From Bacillus sp. FJAT-27245 (GTDB lineage: Bacteria > Bacillota > Bacilli > Bacillales > Cytobacillaceae), in contig NZ_LIGI01000001.1 of the NCBI RefSeq assembly GCF_001273955.1, positions 3,100,492 through 3,157,185 on the forward strand: a stretch of DNA of 56,694 bases. Direction: 5' to 3'. Shown one piece after another: positions 46,365 to 54,761 of this stretch. Position 1 is the stretch's first letter. Each line of letters opens with the position of its first letter. The position numbers and the translations under genes were made by a program. Below the pieces are notes generated by a model that saw only the letters and a list, made by a program, of their open reading frames with translations, searched no databases and had not been told where the DNA came from.

Positions 46365-46607
46365 TCAATTCGGTGAGCTAAGTGCAATAAGCTCATACGT
46401 AATCCGTGTCTTGCCGCCTTCAAGTTCAACCTTCAGGATTTTTGCCGTCCCGCTCGAATCCGCTTCGATGGTCCGCCGGATATCGACAGGAATATCAATT
46501 GGATAGAGGCGGTATCCTTCTTTTTCCAAAAGGAATAAATTTTCTTCGAGCCTTTGCTCCTTGCCCTTGGTAACGATCATTGTATTCACTTCAAGTGGCA
46601 TTCCCAT
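46365..46607 (-). CDS. ytmB: DUF2584 protein YtmB
   Basis: An 80-residue soluble protein starting MGMPLEVNTMIVTKGKEQRL, matching YtmB (DUF2584). Function unknown. GGAGGG precedes ATG at 46607. It lies 37 bp after ytmA in the same direction. Confidence 0.85.
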   Translation of the reverse strand: MGMPLEVNTMIVTKGKEQRLEENLFLLEKEGYRLYPIDIPVDIRRTIEADSSGTAKILKVELEGGKTRITYELIALSSPN

Positions 46608-46644
46608 ACTTGACCCTCCTCAAATTCACCTTTCTCTAATCATA

Positions 46645-47436
46645 TCATTTGCCGCTATGGCTTTTCATCCACTTCGTAACGTCCGCGACAACTTTCCTGT
46701 TGACCGCCGGAGGGAAGTAATGGGTGAATTCCTCAAAATACCAGCTTTCGACTGGTTTGCCCAGTTCCTTCAGCCTTTTTTCAAGCCTGTATGAATGTTC
46801 CGCTGATACATTTCCATCCTTGGCACCGTGAATGATTAGGACCGGCACCTCCAACTGTTCGAGTCTGTAAAGCGGTGTCCTGTACTGGTATCTCTCTGGA
46901 TATTTCAATGGCGTACCTCCGATGACCCGCTTCATCATTCTCCGCAAATCCTTCCTTTCCACATAGGTAAGCGCCATATCGCTCACCCCTCCCCACGTCG
47001 CCATCGAAGCGGCTTCCGGGAATTCGAGTGCTGTTAACAGGGCCATGACCCCTCCCCGCGAAAATCCGAAAATATGGATATCACGAACGGAAGGCAGCGA
47101 CTGTAGAAGACGGAAAGCCGAGAACGCGTCCTGCCTGTCCTCACCGGCAAAATCCTCATCCCCCTCGCCCCCCTGGTTTCCACGGTAAAATGGCGCGAAA
47201 ACCGTAAAACCTTCTGAAGCGAATTGGGCGATCCGGGCAGGGCGCACCTTGCCGACGTTTTTGATACCTCCTCGCAAATAGAGGAAACCATCCGCCGGCT
47301 CATAGCCCAAAGGCTTGGCCAGCATCCCTTTTACCTTCAGGCCGCCGGAATAATAGGTGACCAAAGACAGGGCGACATCCGGATTTGGTGACGGGAACCG
47401 CTGCTCCGCAATGATTTGTCCATCCGCTATCTCCAT
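46645..47436 (-). CDS. ytmA: Prolyl-oligopeptidase-like alpha/beta hydrolase YtmA
   Basis: A 263-residue S9-type hydrolase: nucleophile elbow FGFSRGGVMAL, acid in HGAKDGNVS and base His in FTHYFPP. There is no propeller domain, so it is a stand-alone esterase or peptidase of unknown substrate. ATG at 47436 (MEIADGQIIAEQRF) has GGAG eight bases upstream; the frame is open a little further. Divergent from ytlA. Confidence 0.85.
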   Translation of the reverse strand: MEIADGQIIAEQRFPSPNPDVALSLVTYYSGGLKVKGMLAKPLGYEPADGFLYLRGGIKNVGKVRPARIAQFASEGFTVFAPFYRGNQGGEGDEDFAGEDRQDAFSAFRLLQSLPSVRDIHIFGFSRGGVMALLTALEFPEAASMATWGGVSDMALTYVERKDLRRMMKRVIGGTPLKYPERYQYRTPLYRLEQLEVPVLIIHGAKDGNVSAEHSYRLEKRLKELGKPVESWYFEEFTHYFPPAVNRKVVADVTKWMKSHSGK

Positions 47437-47550
47437 CCGTATCACTCCATCCAATTATTTTTTCCAATATGGGCATACACACAATCACGCCCGGTTCATA
47501 CGATATCACAAGAGCAAACAGCCCAATTATTTTACCCAGGAGGTATTTGC

Positions 47551-48549
47551 ATGAAAAAACCATTCAGGGCCGCCCTGATGATGCTTGCTGGCGCGATGCT
47601 GCTTCTCACCGCGTGCCAGGAAAAGCCAAAGGAAAAGAAGCTTGAAAAAGTCCGCATCGCAGAGGTGACAAGATCGATTTTCTACGCACCTGAATATGTA
47701 GCCCTCGCAAAAGGTTTCTTTAAGGACGAGGGGCTCGATGTCAACTTGACGACAACATGGGGCGGAGACAAAACGATGACCGCGCTTCTCTCCGGCGGTG
47801 CCGATATCGCACTTGTCGGATCCGAAACATCGATATATGTCCATGCACAGGGCTCGAATGACCCTGTCATCAATTTTGCCCAGCTCACCCAGACGGACGG
47901 CACTTTCCTTGTCTCCCGTGAAAAAATCGACAACTTTTCCTGGGATATGCTGAAAGGCAAAATATTCCTTGGCCAGCGCAAAGGCGGAATGCCGCAAATG
48001 GCCGGCGAATTTGTCCTGAAAAAGCATGGCATCGATCCGCACAAAGATTTGCAGCTCATCCAAAATATCGACTTCGCGAACATCGCCAATGCATTTGCCG
48101 GGGGCACAGGCGAGTTCGTCCAGCTGTTCGAGCCGACAGCAAGCATTTTTGAAAAAGAAGGAAAAGGCCATATTGTCGCATCATTTGGGACCGAATCCGG
48201 ACACCTACCCTATACCACATTTATGGCAAAAGAAAGCTATATGAAGAAAAATCCCGCAATCATCAAAAAGTTCACGAAAGCTCTCTATAAGGCACAGCAA
48301 TGGGTTGCCGAAACAGATGCAAAGGAAATCGCCAAAGCGATTGAACCATATTTTGAAGATACCGATCCAGGCATTATCGAAACAGTTGTCGACCGTTACA
48401 AAAGCCAGGGATCATTCGCAACCGACCCGATCCTTGACGAGGACGAATGGAACAATCTCCAGGACATCATGGACGAAGCAGGCGAACTTCCACAGCGGAT
48501 TGGCCACCAAACACTTGTTAACACGGAAATTGCTGAAAAAGTAAAATGA
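47551..48549 (+). CDS. ytlA: ABC transporter substrate-binding lipoprotein YtlA
   Basis: A 332-residue lipoprotein of the SsuA/TauA/THI5-like family with lipobox LLTAC (Cys about 24), then VRIAEVTRSIFYAPEYVALAKGFF and DVNLTTTWGGDKTMTALLSGGADIALVG, the family ligand-binding signature. Ligand probably a small organic anion or pyrimidine-like compound; not determinable here. AGGAGG precedes ATG at 47551. First of the three-gene importer ytlA-ytlC-ytlD. Confidence 0.9.
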   Translation: MKKPFRAALMMLAGAMLLLTACQEKPKEKKLEKVRIAEVTRSIFYAPEYVALAKGFFKDEGLDVNLTTTWGGDKTMTALLSGGADIALVGSETSIYVHAQGSNDPVINFAQLTQTDGTFLVSREKIDNFSWDMLKGKIFLGQRKGGMPQMAGEFVLKKHGIDPHKDLQLIQNIDFANIANAFAGGTGEFVQLFEPTASIFEKEGKGHIVASFGTESGHLPYTTFMAKESYMKKNPAIIKKFTKALYKAQQWVAETDAKEIAKAIEPYFEDTDPGIIETVVDRYKSQGSFATDPILDEDEWNNLQDIMDEAGELPQRIGHQTLVNTEIAEKVK

Positions 48550-48571
48550 TTGCCGCAAAGGAGGCCGTTTC

Positions 48572-49339
48572 ATGAGTTTCCTGACGATTGAAGAAATCCA
48601 CCACACTTATTTCACGAAAGACATGGCAGTAACGGCCCTCTCCGGTATCAGGCTCTCCGTTGAGGAAGGGGAATTTATCTCCTTCCTCGGCCCTAGCGGC
48701 TGCGGCAAAACGACACTGCTTTCCATCATCGCCGGATTGGTTGAGCCAACGTGCGGCCGGGTGCTGCTAGGCGGCAGGCCGGCAGCAGCCGCAAAGCGAC
48801 AAATAGGCTATATGCTCCAGCAGGACTATCTGTTTCCCTGGAAAACGATTGAGGAAAATGTCCTCATTGGCCTGAAGCTCGCAAATGCCCTCACTCCCGA
48901 GCGGCGGGAAGCGGCAATCAGGCTATTAAAGGAAATCGGGCTGCCCGGGGTCCAAAGGAAGCTCCCAAAACAGCTTTCCGGCGGAATGAGGCAGCGGGCC
49001 GCCCTCGCCAGGACCCTTGCTGCCGAACCAAAGGTCCTGCTTCTTGATGAGCCTTTTTCGGCGCTTGATTACCAAACAAAGCTGAAGCTTGAGGACCTTG
49101 TATCATCCACGTTAAAAGGACTTGGAAAAACAGCCATCCTTGTCACCCATGATATCGGTGAAGCCATTGCGATGAGCGACCGGATTTATTTATTATCCCC
49201 AAGCCCTGGCCGCATCCATAAAATTTTCGATATGCCGGATGCCATTCGCCGCCTGAAGCCTTTTGACTCAAGGAACCATGAGAGCTACAACAAGCTTTTT
49301 AAAGAAATATGGAAGGAGCTGGAGTCGCTTGAACAATGA
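48572..49339 (+). CDS. ytlC: ABC transporter ATP-binding protein YtlC
   Basis: A 255-residue ATPase of the SsuB/TauB type: Walker [11 protein letters not shown]-loop [11 protein letters not shown], signature [12 protein letters not shown], Walker [13 protein letters not shown] and switch His in [14 protein letters not shown] precedes ATG at 48572. Energises the YtlA/YtlD importer. Confidence 0.94.
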   Translation: MSFLTIEEIHHTYFTKDMAVTALSGIRLSVEEGEFISFLGPSGCGKTTLLSIIAGLVEPTCGRVLLGGRPAAAAKRQIGYMLQQDYLFPWKTIEENVLIGLKLANALTPERREAAIRLLKEIGLPGVQRKLPKQLSGGMRQRAALARTLAAEPKVLLLDEPFSALDYQTKLKLEDLVSSTLKGLGKTAILVTHDIGEAIAMSDRIYLLSPSPGRIHKIFDMPDAIRRLKPFDSRNHESYNKLFKEIWKELESLEQ

Positions 49340-50132
49340 ACCGTCCATCAGCTCCCAACACGCGCTTTACCTGATGTCCCTGAAAAAAGAAAAACGGAAG
49401 GTCCGCTTTTTCCAGGCTTTAATCTTTCTTGTATTTTTTTCGGGCTGGGAACTTTGCAGCCGCCTGCAGTGGGTCGATCCGCTCATTTTCAGCGCTCCAT
49501 CGAAAATCTGGAAGCTGATGCTCGTAAAGCTGCAGGATGGAAGCCTTCTTTCCAACCTTGCTTTTACCCTGAGCGAAACAATTGCGGGGTTCATCCTCGG
49601 AACGCTGCTTGGGACGATGATTGCGGCGATTCTCTGGTGGTCGCCCATTCTCTCAAAAATCCTGGACCCGTATTTGGTCATCCTGAATGCAATGCCGAAA
49701 GTCGCCCTTGGCCCGATTTTAATCGTCGCACTTGGGCCCGGCTATCTTTCAATCATTTCGATGGGAGCCATTATTTCGGTTATCATCACGACGATTGTCG
49801 TCTATACTTCCTTCCGCGAAGTCGACCCGAATTACCTGAAAGTGCTGCAAACTTTCGGGGCAACGAGGTACCAATGTTTTAGGGAAGCAATTTTGCCAGC
49901 ATCCTTCCCGACGATTATTTCCACGCTAAAAGTCAATGTCGGACTCTCATGGGTTGGCGTCATCGTCGGTGAGTTCCTTGTTTCATCAAAAGGGCTTGGC
50001 TATATGATTATTTACGGCTTCCAGGTGTTCAATTTCACCCTTGTCCTTTTGTCGCTCCTCGTCATTGCCATCTTCGCGACGATTATGTACCAGCTCGTGG
50101 CCTTGTTGGAGAAGAAAATCGTAAAAAATTAA
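49329..50132 (+). CDS. ytlD: ABC transporter permease YtlD
   Basis: A 267-residue SsuC/TauC-type permease with about six helices and the EAA-like loop [22 protein letters not shown]. The start is taken as TTG at 49329, overlapping ytlC by 11 bp, with GGAG close upstream; ATG at 49374 is the alternative. It completes the importer. Confidence 0.87.
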   Translation: MNNEPSISSQHALYLMSLKKEKRKVRFFQALIFLVFFSGWELCSRLQWVDPLIFSAPSKIWKLMLVKLQDGSLLSNLAFTLSETIAGFILGTLLGTMIAAILWWSPILSKILDPYLVILNAMPKVALGPILIVALGPGYLSIISMGAIISVIITTIVVYTSFREVDPNYLKVLQTFGATRYQCFREAILPASFPTIISTLKVNVGLSWVGVIVGEFLVSSKGLGYMIIYGFQVFNFTLVLLSLLVIAIFATIMYQLVALLEKKIVKN

Positions 50133-50156
50133 AGGATTGGCGACTTCCATACCGTA

Positions 50157-50192
50157 CCGGCTGGCCAACCACGCCAGCCTTCGCTATTTTTC
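50157..50192 (+). terminator. Terminator of ytlD
   Basis: GGCTGGC (50159-50165) / GCCAGCC (50173-50179) followed by TTCGCTATTTTT; it runs into the end of convergent ytkD. Confidence 0.7.
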
Positions 50193-50663
50193 CCGAAGCT
50201 TTAATTCCCTTATCCTTTTCAGGCATTCTCCGACAACATCGTCCTTCATAATAAAACTATATTTTCCCCCAAACCTCAGTTCCTCAAGATCGCCATCGAC
50301 CAATTCAGGGCCGTAGGTTTCAAAATACGTTTCCCGAACCTGCACATCCCTGGCTACTCCATAAAAAACAGCTTTGACAAAAGAAGCTGCTGGGCTTGTC
50401 ACCCGGTATTCCGCAATCCAATGCAATTCGCAGAGAACCGCCCCTGTTTCCTCAAGGACTTCGCGGCGGGCCGCTCCTTCAAGTGTTTCGCCTAGTTCCA
50501 CCTTTCCGCCTGGGAATTCAAGTCCTCGATGACCGTGCTTCGTCAACAGCCACTTACCGTTATGCAGGCAAATGACAAGAACGTGGCCCTGTTTTTCCGA
50601 AAAAGCATTCCGGCAAAAGGATAATTCGACTTTATTCCCGTTTGTATCCGTAAATTGTTTCAT
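50184..50663 (-). CDS. ytkD: Nudix hydrolase YtkD
   Basis: A 159-residue Nudix enzyme; the full Nudix box is GGKVELGETLEGAARREVLE followed by ETG. B. subtilis YtkD hydrolyses 8-oxo-dGTP and other nucleoside triphosphates and protects against oxidative mutation. The start MKQFTDTNGNKVELSF at 50663 fits the family. Confidence 0.9.
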   Translation of the reverse strand: MKQFTDTNGNKVELSFCRNAFSEKQGHVLVICLHNGKWLLTKHGHRGLEFPGGKVELGETLEGAARREVLEETGAVLCELHWIAEYRVTSPAASFVKAVFYGVARDVQVRETYFETYGPELVDGDLEELRFGGKYSFIMKDDVVGECLKRIRELKLREK

Positions 50664-50832
50664 ACGTTACCTCACTAAATTGGGTTTCTCCCCTTGATCC
50701 TCTCAATTTTATATTAGTCGTGATTTACACTTCATTCAAATAAATGGCGAAAATTTTCGAACGATGGTTTTTATCCACGAAGATAAGGCTAAATGATAGG
50801 AAGGGAAAGTTTTGGAAGGAGAGGCATTTCTT

Positions 50833-51654
50833 TTGCAAAAAATATTGGCCATCGCCGCAGCCATTACCCTTCTCTATTCAATGGCCGGCTGTAACTGGAA
50901 CAAAAGCGGGCCGAAAAAGGCAAGTTCCGATTCTTATACCGTGGAACAGATCCTCGCAAAAGCAGATACGGCATTTGAAAGCCTGAGAAGCCTGTCTATC
51001 GATCTAGAGGTTACGCAGTTTATGGAGGTAGATGGAGCGGGAACAAGGCAGAAGCATTTCTCGGAAATTCATACCGATATGGTGACGGCTCCGGCGGCTT
51101 TCCACCAAACTTCAACCATTGAAGATTCAATTTCCGGCCTTCGCCAAATGTCGGAAACATACTATACTGACGATGGCATGTACCTAAATAATGAAAGTGG
51201 GGCCGGGTGGATAAAGGTAACGCCTGAGCAGGCAGCCCGGGCCGGCGCAGCGAGCTTGCAAATGAATCCCGCAGCAGAGCTTCACAAGGCAGATGGATTG
51301 CACCCCATCCTCTCCTTGGTGGAAAACAGCGAAGAATTTATTATTACGTTAAAGGCGGCGGGGGATAAGCATAGGAAGGATTTGAAAAAAATCATTACTG
51401 CAAGCATGCCTGCCGAACTGCAGCGTAATAATGAATTGCTTGAAAACCTGCACATTAAAAGTTTCAATTATGAACTTGTTGTTAACAGAAAAAGCTTTTT
51501 CCCTTCCCGTTTTAATGCAAAGGCGGAAATAGAGCTTTCCATCACAGGCAATTCTGTTACAATGGAACAGGAGATGGAAGGGAACTATTCCAACTTTAAT
51601 AAAATCAAGGGCATTTCAGTCCCAGAATCAATCCGGCAGCTTGCTGGGGATTGA
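50833..51654 (+). CDS. Predicted LolA-like lipoprotein
   Basis: A 273-residue lipoprotein. From TTG at 50833 it reads (M)QKILAIAAAITLLYSMAGC, a signal peptide with lipidated Cys near 19. The mature part has the pattern of DUF6612/LolA-like lipoproteins (FESLRSLSIDLEVTQF, YYTDDGMYLNNESGAGWIKV). AAGGAGAGG lies 8 bp upstream of the TTG; another TTG at 50812 is possible. Function unknown. Confidence 0.75.
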   Translation: MQKILAIAAAITLLYSMAGCNWNKSGPKKASSDSYTVEQILAKADTAFESLRSLSIDLEVTQFMEVDGAGTRQKHFSEIHTDMVTAPAAFHQTSTIEDSISGLRQMSETYYTDDGMYLNNESGAGWIKVTPEQAARAGAASLQMNPAAELHKADGLHPILSLVENSEEFIITLKAAGDKHRKDLKKIITASMPAELQRNNELLENLHIKSFNYELVVNRKSFFPSRFNAKAEIELSITGNSVTMEQEMEGNYSNFNKIKGISVPESIRQLAGD

Positions 51655-51658
51655 AAAT

Positions 51659-51988
51659 TCAAGCCATTGGATTTTCGGAAAGGATCCCCATTTCTTCTAT
51701 ATGGTTCTTTGCCTGCTCATCCCCTAAATCATGGATGGCCTGATAGATTTGTTTCAGCTTTTCATCTATAGCATTATTTTCCTTATCGTGGTGGTACTCC
51801 CTAAATGGAATGTGAGCCCTGATAAAGTTCTTCCATTCATTCGCATAATTCTCATTGAATAGGGAGCGCAACTCAGTAATTTCTTCATCCGTGGCCTTTA
51901 TTTTAAAACTCCAGGTTGAGCTCGTTTCATCCCTGGAAATTTCGCCGCTCTCAACAGCGATATAATATGTTTTCTTGTCCTGGCCCAT
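51659..51988 (-). CDS. Conserved-looking soluble protein of unknown function
   Basis: A 109-residue acidic protein starting MGQDKKTYYIAVESGEIS, with a first half likely beta and a helical second half (AIDEKLKQIYQAIHDLGDEQAKNHIEEMG). No signal peptide or catalytic motif. AAGGGGG precedes ATG at 51988. It ends 4 bp from the convergent lipoprotein gene. I do not recognise the family. Confidence 0.75.
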   Translation of the reverse strand: MGQDKKTYYIAVESGEISRDETSSTWSFKIKATDEEITELRSLFNENYANEWKNFIRAHIPFREYHHDKENNAIDEKLKQIYQAIHDLGDEQAKNHIEEMGILSENPMA

Positions 51989-52142
51989 TCCGAGGAGCCC
52001 CCTTCAAAACCGTATTATGATTTGTTTCCCTCAAACAGGGTGCAATTATTCAACGGTGCGAAGCTTGAACAGGAATACTTTTTTTAACAAAGGGTATTAA
52101 AATAATAGGCAAAAACTTTCTTCTTGTCTGGAGGTGAATGTT

Positions 52143-52397
52143 GTGAAATTGGTTGATGAGCTATATGAATTATACCGCAACAAACTTACCGGGGATGAGG
52201 AAGATATTGATATGCTTGCATTTGCCTTTCTTGAGGAAATGACGCATGAAGACCTGCTAGCCTTGATCCAGGATATGGACAAGCAGGAGCTGTATGACCT
52301 GATGGGAATTTATCTAATAGAGAGCCTGAAAGGAAAGTTTGCCAAGGATGACTACGGGCAGCGCCCCGTAACCTTCTATCCTAGAAATATACATTAA
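52143..52397 (+). CDS. Small acidic protein, DUF6154-like
   Basis: An 84-residue acidic helical protein: (M)KLVDELYELYRNKLTGDEEDIDMLAF, then DLLALIQDMDKQELYDLMGIYLIE. The start is GTG at 52143 with GGAGG eight bases upstream; a GTG at 52134 overlaps that site. Function unknown. Followed by a terminator. Confidence 0.75.
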   Translation: MKLVDELYELYRNKLTGDEEDIDMLAFAFLEEMTHEDLLALIQDMDKQELYDLMGIYLIESLKGKFAKDDYGQRPVTFYPRNIH

Positions 52398-52420
52398 AAA
52401 TACATAGGGGTTGGGAAAAG

Positions 52421-52456
52421 GGGAGCCTTCACACAAAGCGATAGGCTCTTTTTTTC
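52421..52456 (+). terminator. Terminator after the DUF6154-like gene
   Basis: GAGCCT (52423-52428) / AGGCTC (52443-52448) followed by TTTTTTTCG. Confidence 0.82.
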
Positions 52457-52566
52457 GTATAAAAGTGGTTGGGAAACCAGTCCTTTGGCCTTTCCACTTC
52501 TGCTATGCTACAATGGAACCAAAAGAAACAGCCGGCAAATATGGCTGTATGGAACGGGGGACGGAA

Positions 52567-52737
52567 ATGGTCATTGTCATGATTTTCAGCATCATCATTT
52601 GCATTGCCGTCATTTGGCTGACTGTTATTGTGACAAATAAAGCCTATGCTTTTAAACATTCGGTCGATTCGATGGATTCCCTGCCGAAAGGAAAAGATGA
52701 TTCAAAAGATAGCACCAGAAACGTTGCCAACAGCTAA
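52567..52737 (+). CDS. ytzI: Small membrane protein YtzI
   Basis: A 56-residue protein with one N-terminal membrane helix (MVIVMIFSIIICIAVIWLTV) and a short charged tail (AYAFKHSVDSMDSL), matching YtzI. Function unknown. ATG at 52567 follows GGGGGACGG. Confidence 0.8.
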   Translation: MVIVMIFSIIICIAVIWLTVIVTNKAYAFKHSVDSMDSLPKGKDDSKDSTRNVANS

Positions 52738-52780
52738 AAGGCTTCCCGGACCACATTGCCGGGAAGCCTTTTGTGTTTTA
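52737..52780 (+). terminator. Terminator of ytzI
   Basis: AAAGGCTTCCCGG (52737-) / CCGGGAAGCCTTT (-52772) with TGTGTTTTATC after it. Confidence 0.88.
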
Positions 52781-52807
52781 TCGTTAGGGCTTGCTATCCT
52801 GGGGAAA

Positions 52808-52904
52808 TATATAAATTAAACTTATGTTTTTCATGTTGCTCGACCTGCGCTCCAGGCACTTCGGTCCTGCATGGCAATTCTTTAGTTTAATTTATATAGA
52901 AAGC
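52808..52904. repeat. Inverted repeat between ytzI and luxS
   Basis: TATATAAATTAAACT and AGTTTAATTTATATA are exact reverse complements separated by about 60 bp (loop includes CTGCGCTCCAGGCACTTCGG). It lies between convergent genes, downstream of the ytzI terminator. Confidence 0.7.
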
Positions 52905-52918
52905 CCAAATCCTTTTAA

Positions 52919-53392
52919 TTAAGCGAATACTTGCTTCAATTCCTCTTTGCTGTGTCCGAGCCAGAAGCGCATCAGCTTCTTCGCGCCTTCAAGGTCATGA
53001 AGTTTTGCCTGGCCGCACTGCTTCTCGTTCGCAGCCGGGATCTCGGTAATTTCGACGGCATCCTTCATCGTATCATCAAGCAAATCAATAATTTCCTCCA
53101 CTGTCGGTTCACCGCTTACGACAAGGTAGTAGCCTGTCTGGCAGCCCATCGGGGAAATGTCAATAATATCGAAATGGTCATATTTATCGGCATGTTTGCG
53201 AATGTTGAACGCAAGCAGATGTTCTAGAGTATGGATGGAGTCAGGCTTCATCGCCTGCTTATTCGGTTGGCAGAAACGGATGTCATATTTATTTACAACC
53301 CCGTCGCTGCCGACTTTATGGACGCCGCAGTGGCGGACATAAGGGGCTTTCACGGCGTTATGGTCAAGTTCAAAGCTCTCAACTGAAGGCAT
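52919..53392 (-). CDS. luxS: S-ribosylhomocysteine lyase LuxS
   Basis: A 157-residue iron enzyme cleaving S-ribosylhomocysteine to homocysteine and the AI-2 precursor DPD, downstream of SAM use. Metal ligands: HTLEHLLA (HxxEH) and the late Cys in [10 protein letters not shown]; catalytic Cys in [13 protein letters not shown] at 53392 ([11 protein letters not shown]) has AAAGGAG 8 bp upstream. Works in the same SAM cycle as metK. Confidence 0.97.
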   Translation of the reverse strand: MPSVESFELDHNAVKAPYVRHCGVHKVGSDGVVNKYDIRFCQPNKQAMKPDSIHTLEHLLAFNIRKHADKYDHFDIIDISPMGCQTGYYLVVSGEPTVEEIIDLLDDTMKDAVEITEIPAANEKQCGQAKLHDLEGAKKLMRFWLGHSKEELKQVFA

Positions 53393-53535
53393 TTGCTTCA
53401 CTCCTTTAAGCATTCTTCCTATATCCTACCATAAATTCCGACTAAATTCATCTACTTTTAGGAAATTCATGTTTTAGACGCTTTACCTGTTTTATGGTAC
53501 AGTGATGAAAAAAAACACCAAAGGGAGAAATCATT

Positions 53536-53787
53536 ATGCTGCAGAAGCTTTTCATTGGAATTATCCGTTTTTACCAGATTGCCATTTCTCCTTTAAAACC
53601 GCCGACGTGCAGGTTCTATCCGACCTGTTCCACATACGGGCTTGAAGCGGTCCGACGTTTCGGGGCGCTTAAGGGCGGATGGCTGGCGGCTAAAAGGATT
53701 GTTAAATGCCACCCTCTCCACACCGGAGGAATCGACCCCGTACCGGAAGAATGGCCGGCTAGGAAAAAAACACCTGAAAATGGTTGA
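53536..53787 (+). CDS. yidD: Membrane protein insertion efficiency factor YidD (YtjA)
   Basis: An 83-residue protein of the YidD family: [23 protein letters not shown], then [19 protein letters not shown], with the conserved cysteines and an amphipathic N-terminal helix. It aids insertion of membrane proteins with YidC/SpoIIIJ. AAAGGGAG precedes ATG at 53536. Confidence 0.93.
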   Translation: MLQKLFIGIIRFYQIAISPLKPPTCRFYPTCSTYGLEAVRRFGALKGGWLAAKRIVKCHPLHTGGIDPVPEEWPARKKTPENG

Positions 53788-53811
53788 ACTATAAAATTAA
53801 TTTGGAGCATA

Positions 53812-53936
53812 AGTTGATTGGAGCGGAGCGCACCGGCTCCTCGAAAATGCTTCGCTTTTTCTTCGTGCGTGGGCAATTTCGAAGATACCATTCAGCGTCC
53901 GGCGGGCAAGGTGTGCCAGGAGCACCAATCAACCGC
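53812..53936. repeat. Decayed intergenic element with inverted ends
   Basis: Begins GTTGATTGGAGCGGAGCG and ends GGAGCACCAATCAACC; GTTGATTGG is the reverse complement of CCAATCAAC. The interior (about 100 bp) has no open frame I trust. It resembles the TTGATTGGAGCGG... repeats common in Bacillus intergenic regions, with a diverged centre. It lies between convergent yidD and ytiB. Confidence 0.65.
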
Positions 53937-53979
53937 AATGTTTTATTAGAATCTAATCCATTTATTTAGTGCCGCTTGA

Positions 53980-54537
53980 TCAATACCCATTTACAACAAG
54001 GTCAAGCTCCCCTGTTTCGGGATTGATGACAAGTCCGTGTACCGGGACATCCGTTGGCATAAGCGGGTGATTTTTGATCATCTCGACACTGTGTTTGACG
54101 CTGTCGCTTACATTTTCAAATCCGTGGAGCCATTGCTCGATGTTGATACCCGAATAGTTGAGTGTATCAAGCGTTTCTTGGGCAACGCCCCTTTCTTTCA
54201 TGCACTCCACCACCGGCTCCGCCTTCATTCCGCTCATCCCGCAATCATGGTGGCCAATCACCATCACTTCCTCTGCCTGAAGTTGATAAACCGCGATAAG
54301 GACGCTGCGCATAATACTGCCGAAAGGATGGGCGATTAACGCGCCAGCATTCTTAATTAATTTTACGTCGCCATTGCTGAGATTCATCGCTTTTGGCAAA
54401 AGTTCCAATAGCCTCGTGTCCATGCATGTTAAAATAACCATCTTCTTATTCGGGAATTTGGTTGTCTGGTATTTTTCATATTCTTTTTTGTCCACGAAGG
54501 TTTTATTGTATTCCAAAATTTCATTCAGCATTTCCAT
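53980..54537 (-). CDS. ytiB: Beta-carbonic anhydrase YtiB
   Basis: A 185-residue beta-class carbonic anhydrase interconverting CO2 and bicarbonate. Zinc ligands in CMDTRLLE (Cys with the Asp-Arg dyad) and HHDCGM (His, Cys). AGGTGA precedes ATG at 54537. Divergent from the zinc-binding lipoprotein gene, whose control region it shares. Confidence 0.9.
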   Translation of the reverse strand: MEMLNEILEYNKTFVDKKEYEKYQTTKFPNKKMVILTCMDTRLLELLPKAMNLSNGDVKLIKNAGALIAHPFGSIMRSVLIAVYQLQAEEVMVIGHHDCGMSGMKAEPVVECMKERGVAQETLDTLNYSGINIEQWLHGFENVSDSVKHSVEMIKNHPLMPTDVPVHGLVINPETGELDLVVNGY

Positions 54538-54640
54538 TATTCTCTCACCTTTTTATTGTAGATTTGCCGCGGCTGTTTGCCGCAAAAAGTTCCTTTTTAT
54601 AGAATACCGGAATGTATAAAGAAAAAACAATTTTTAATGC

Positions 54641-54669
54641 TTGCGTTCCGTATGATTTTTGTGTATGAT
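54641..54669 (+). promoter_or_regulatory. Promoter of the zinc-binding lipoprotein gene
   Basis: TTGCGT (54641-54646), 17 bp, TATGAT (54664-54669); start expected near 54676, just before the first Zur-type box. Confidence 0.6.
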
Positions 54670-54681
54670 AAACCAGTCAAC

Positions 54682-54744
54682 AAATCGGAATCATTACGTA
54701 TTAACTATATTTTTTTGGAATTTAAATCGGAATCAGTACGATTT
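54682..54744 (+). promoter_or_regulatory. Two Zur-type operators upstream of the zinc lipoprotein gene
   Basis: Two 21-bp boxes begin AAATCGGAATCA at 54682-54702 and 54724-54744; they end TTACGTATT and GTACGATTT. They are 42 bp apart, four helical turns. Both fit the Bacillus Zur pattern AAATCGTAATnATTACGATTT with a few changes. Zinc-loaded Zur should repress the gene. Confidence 0.8.
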
Positions 54745-54761
54745 AAGAGGAGGAACAACGA

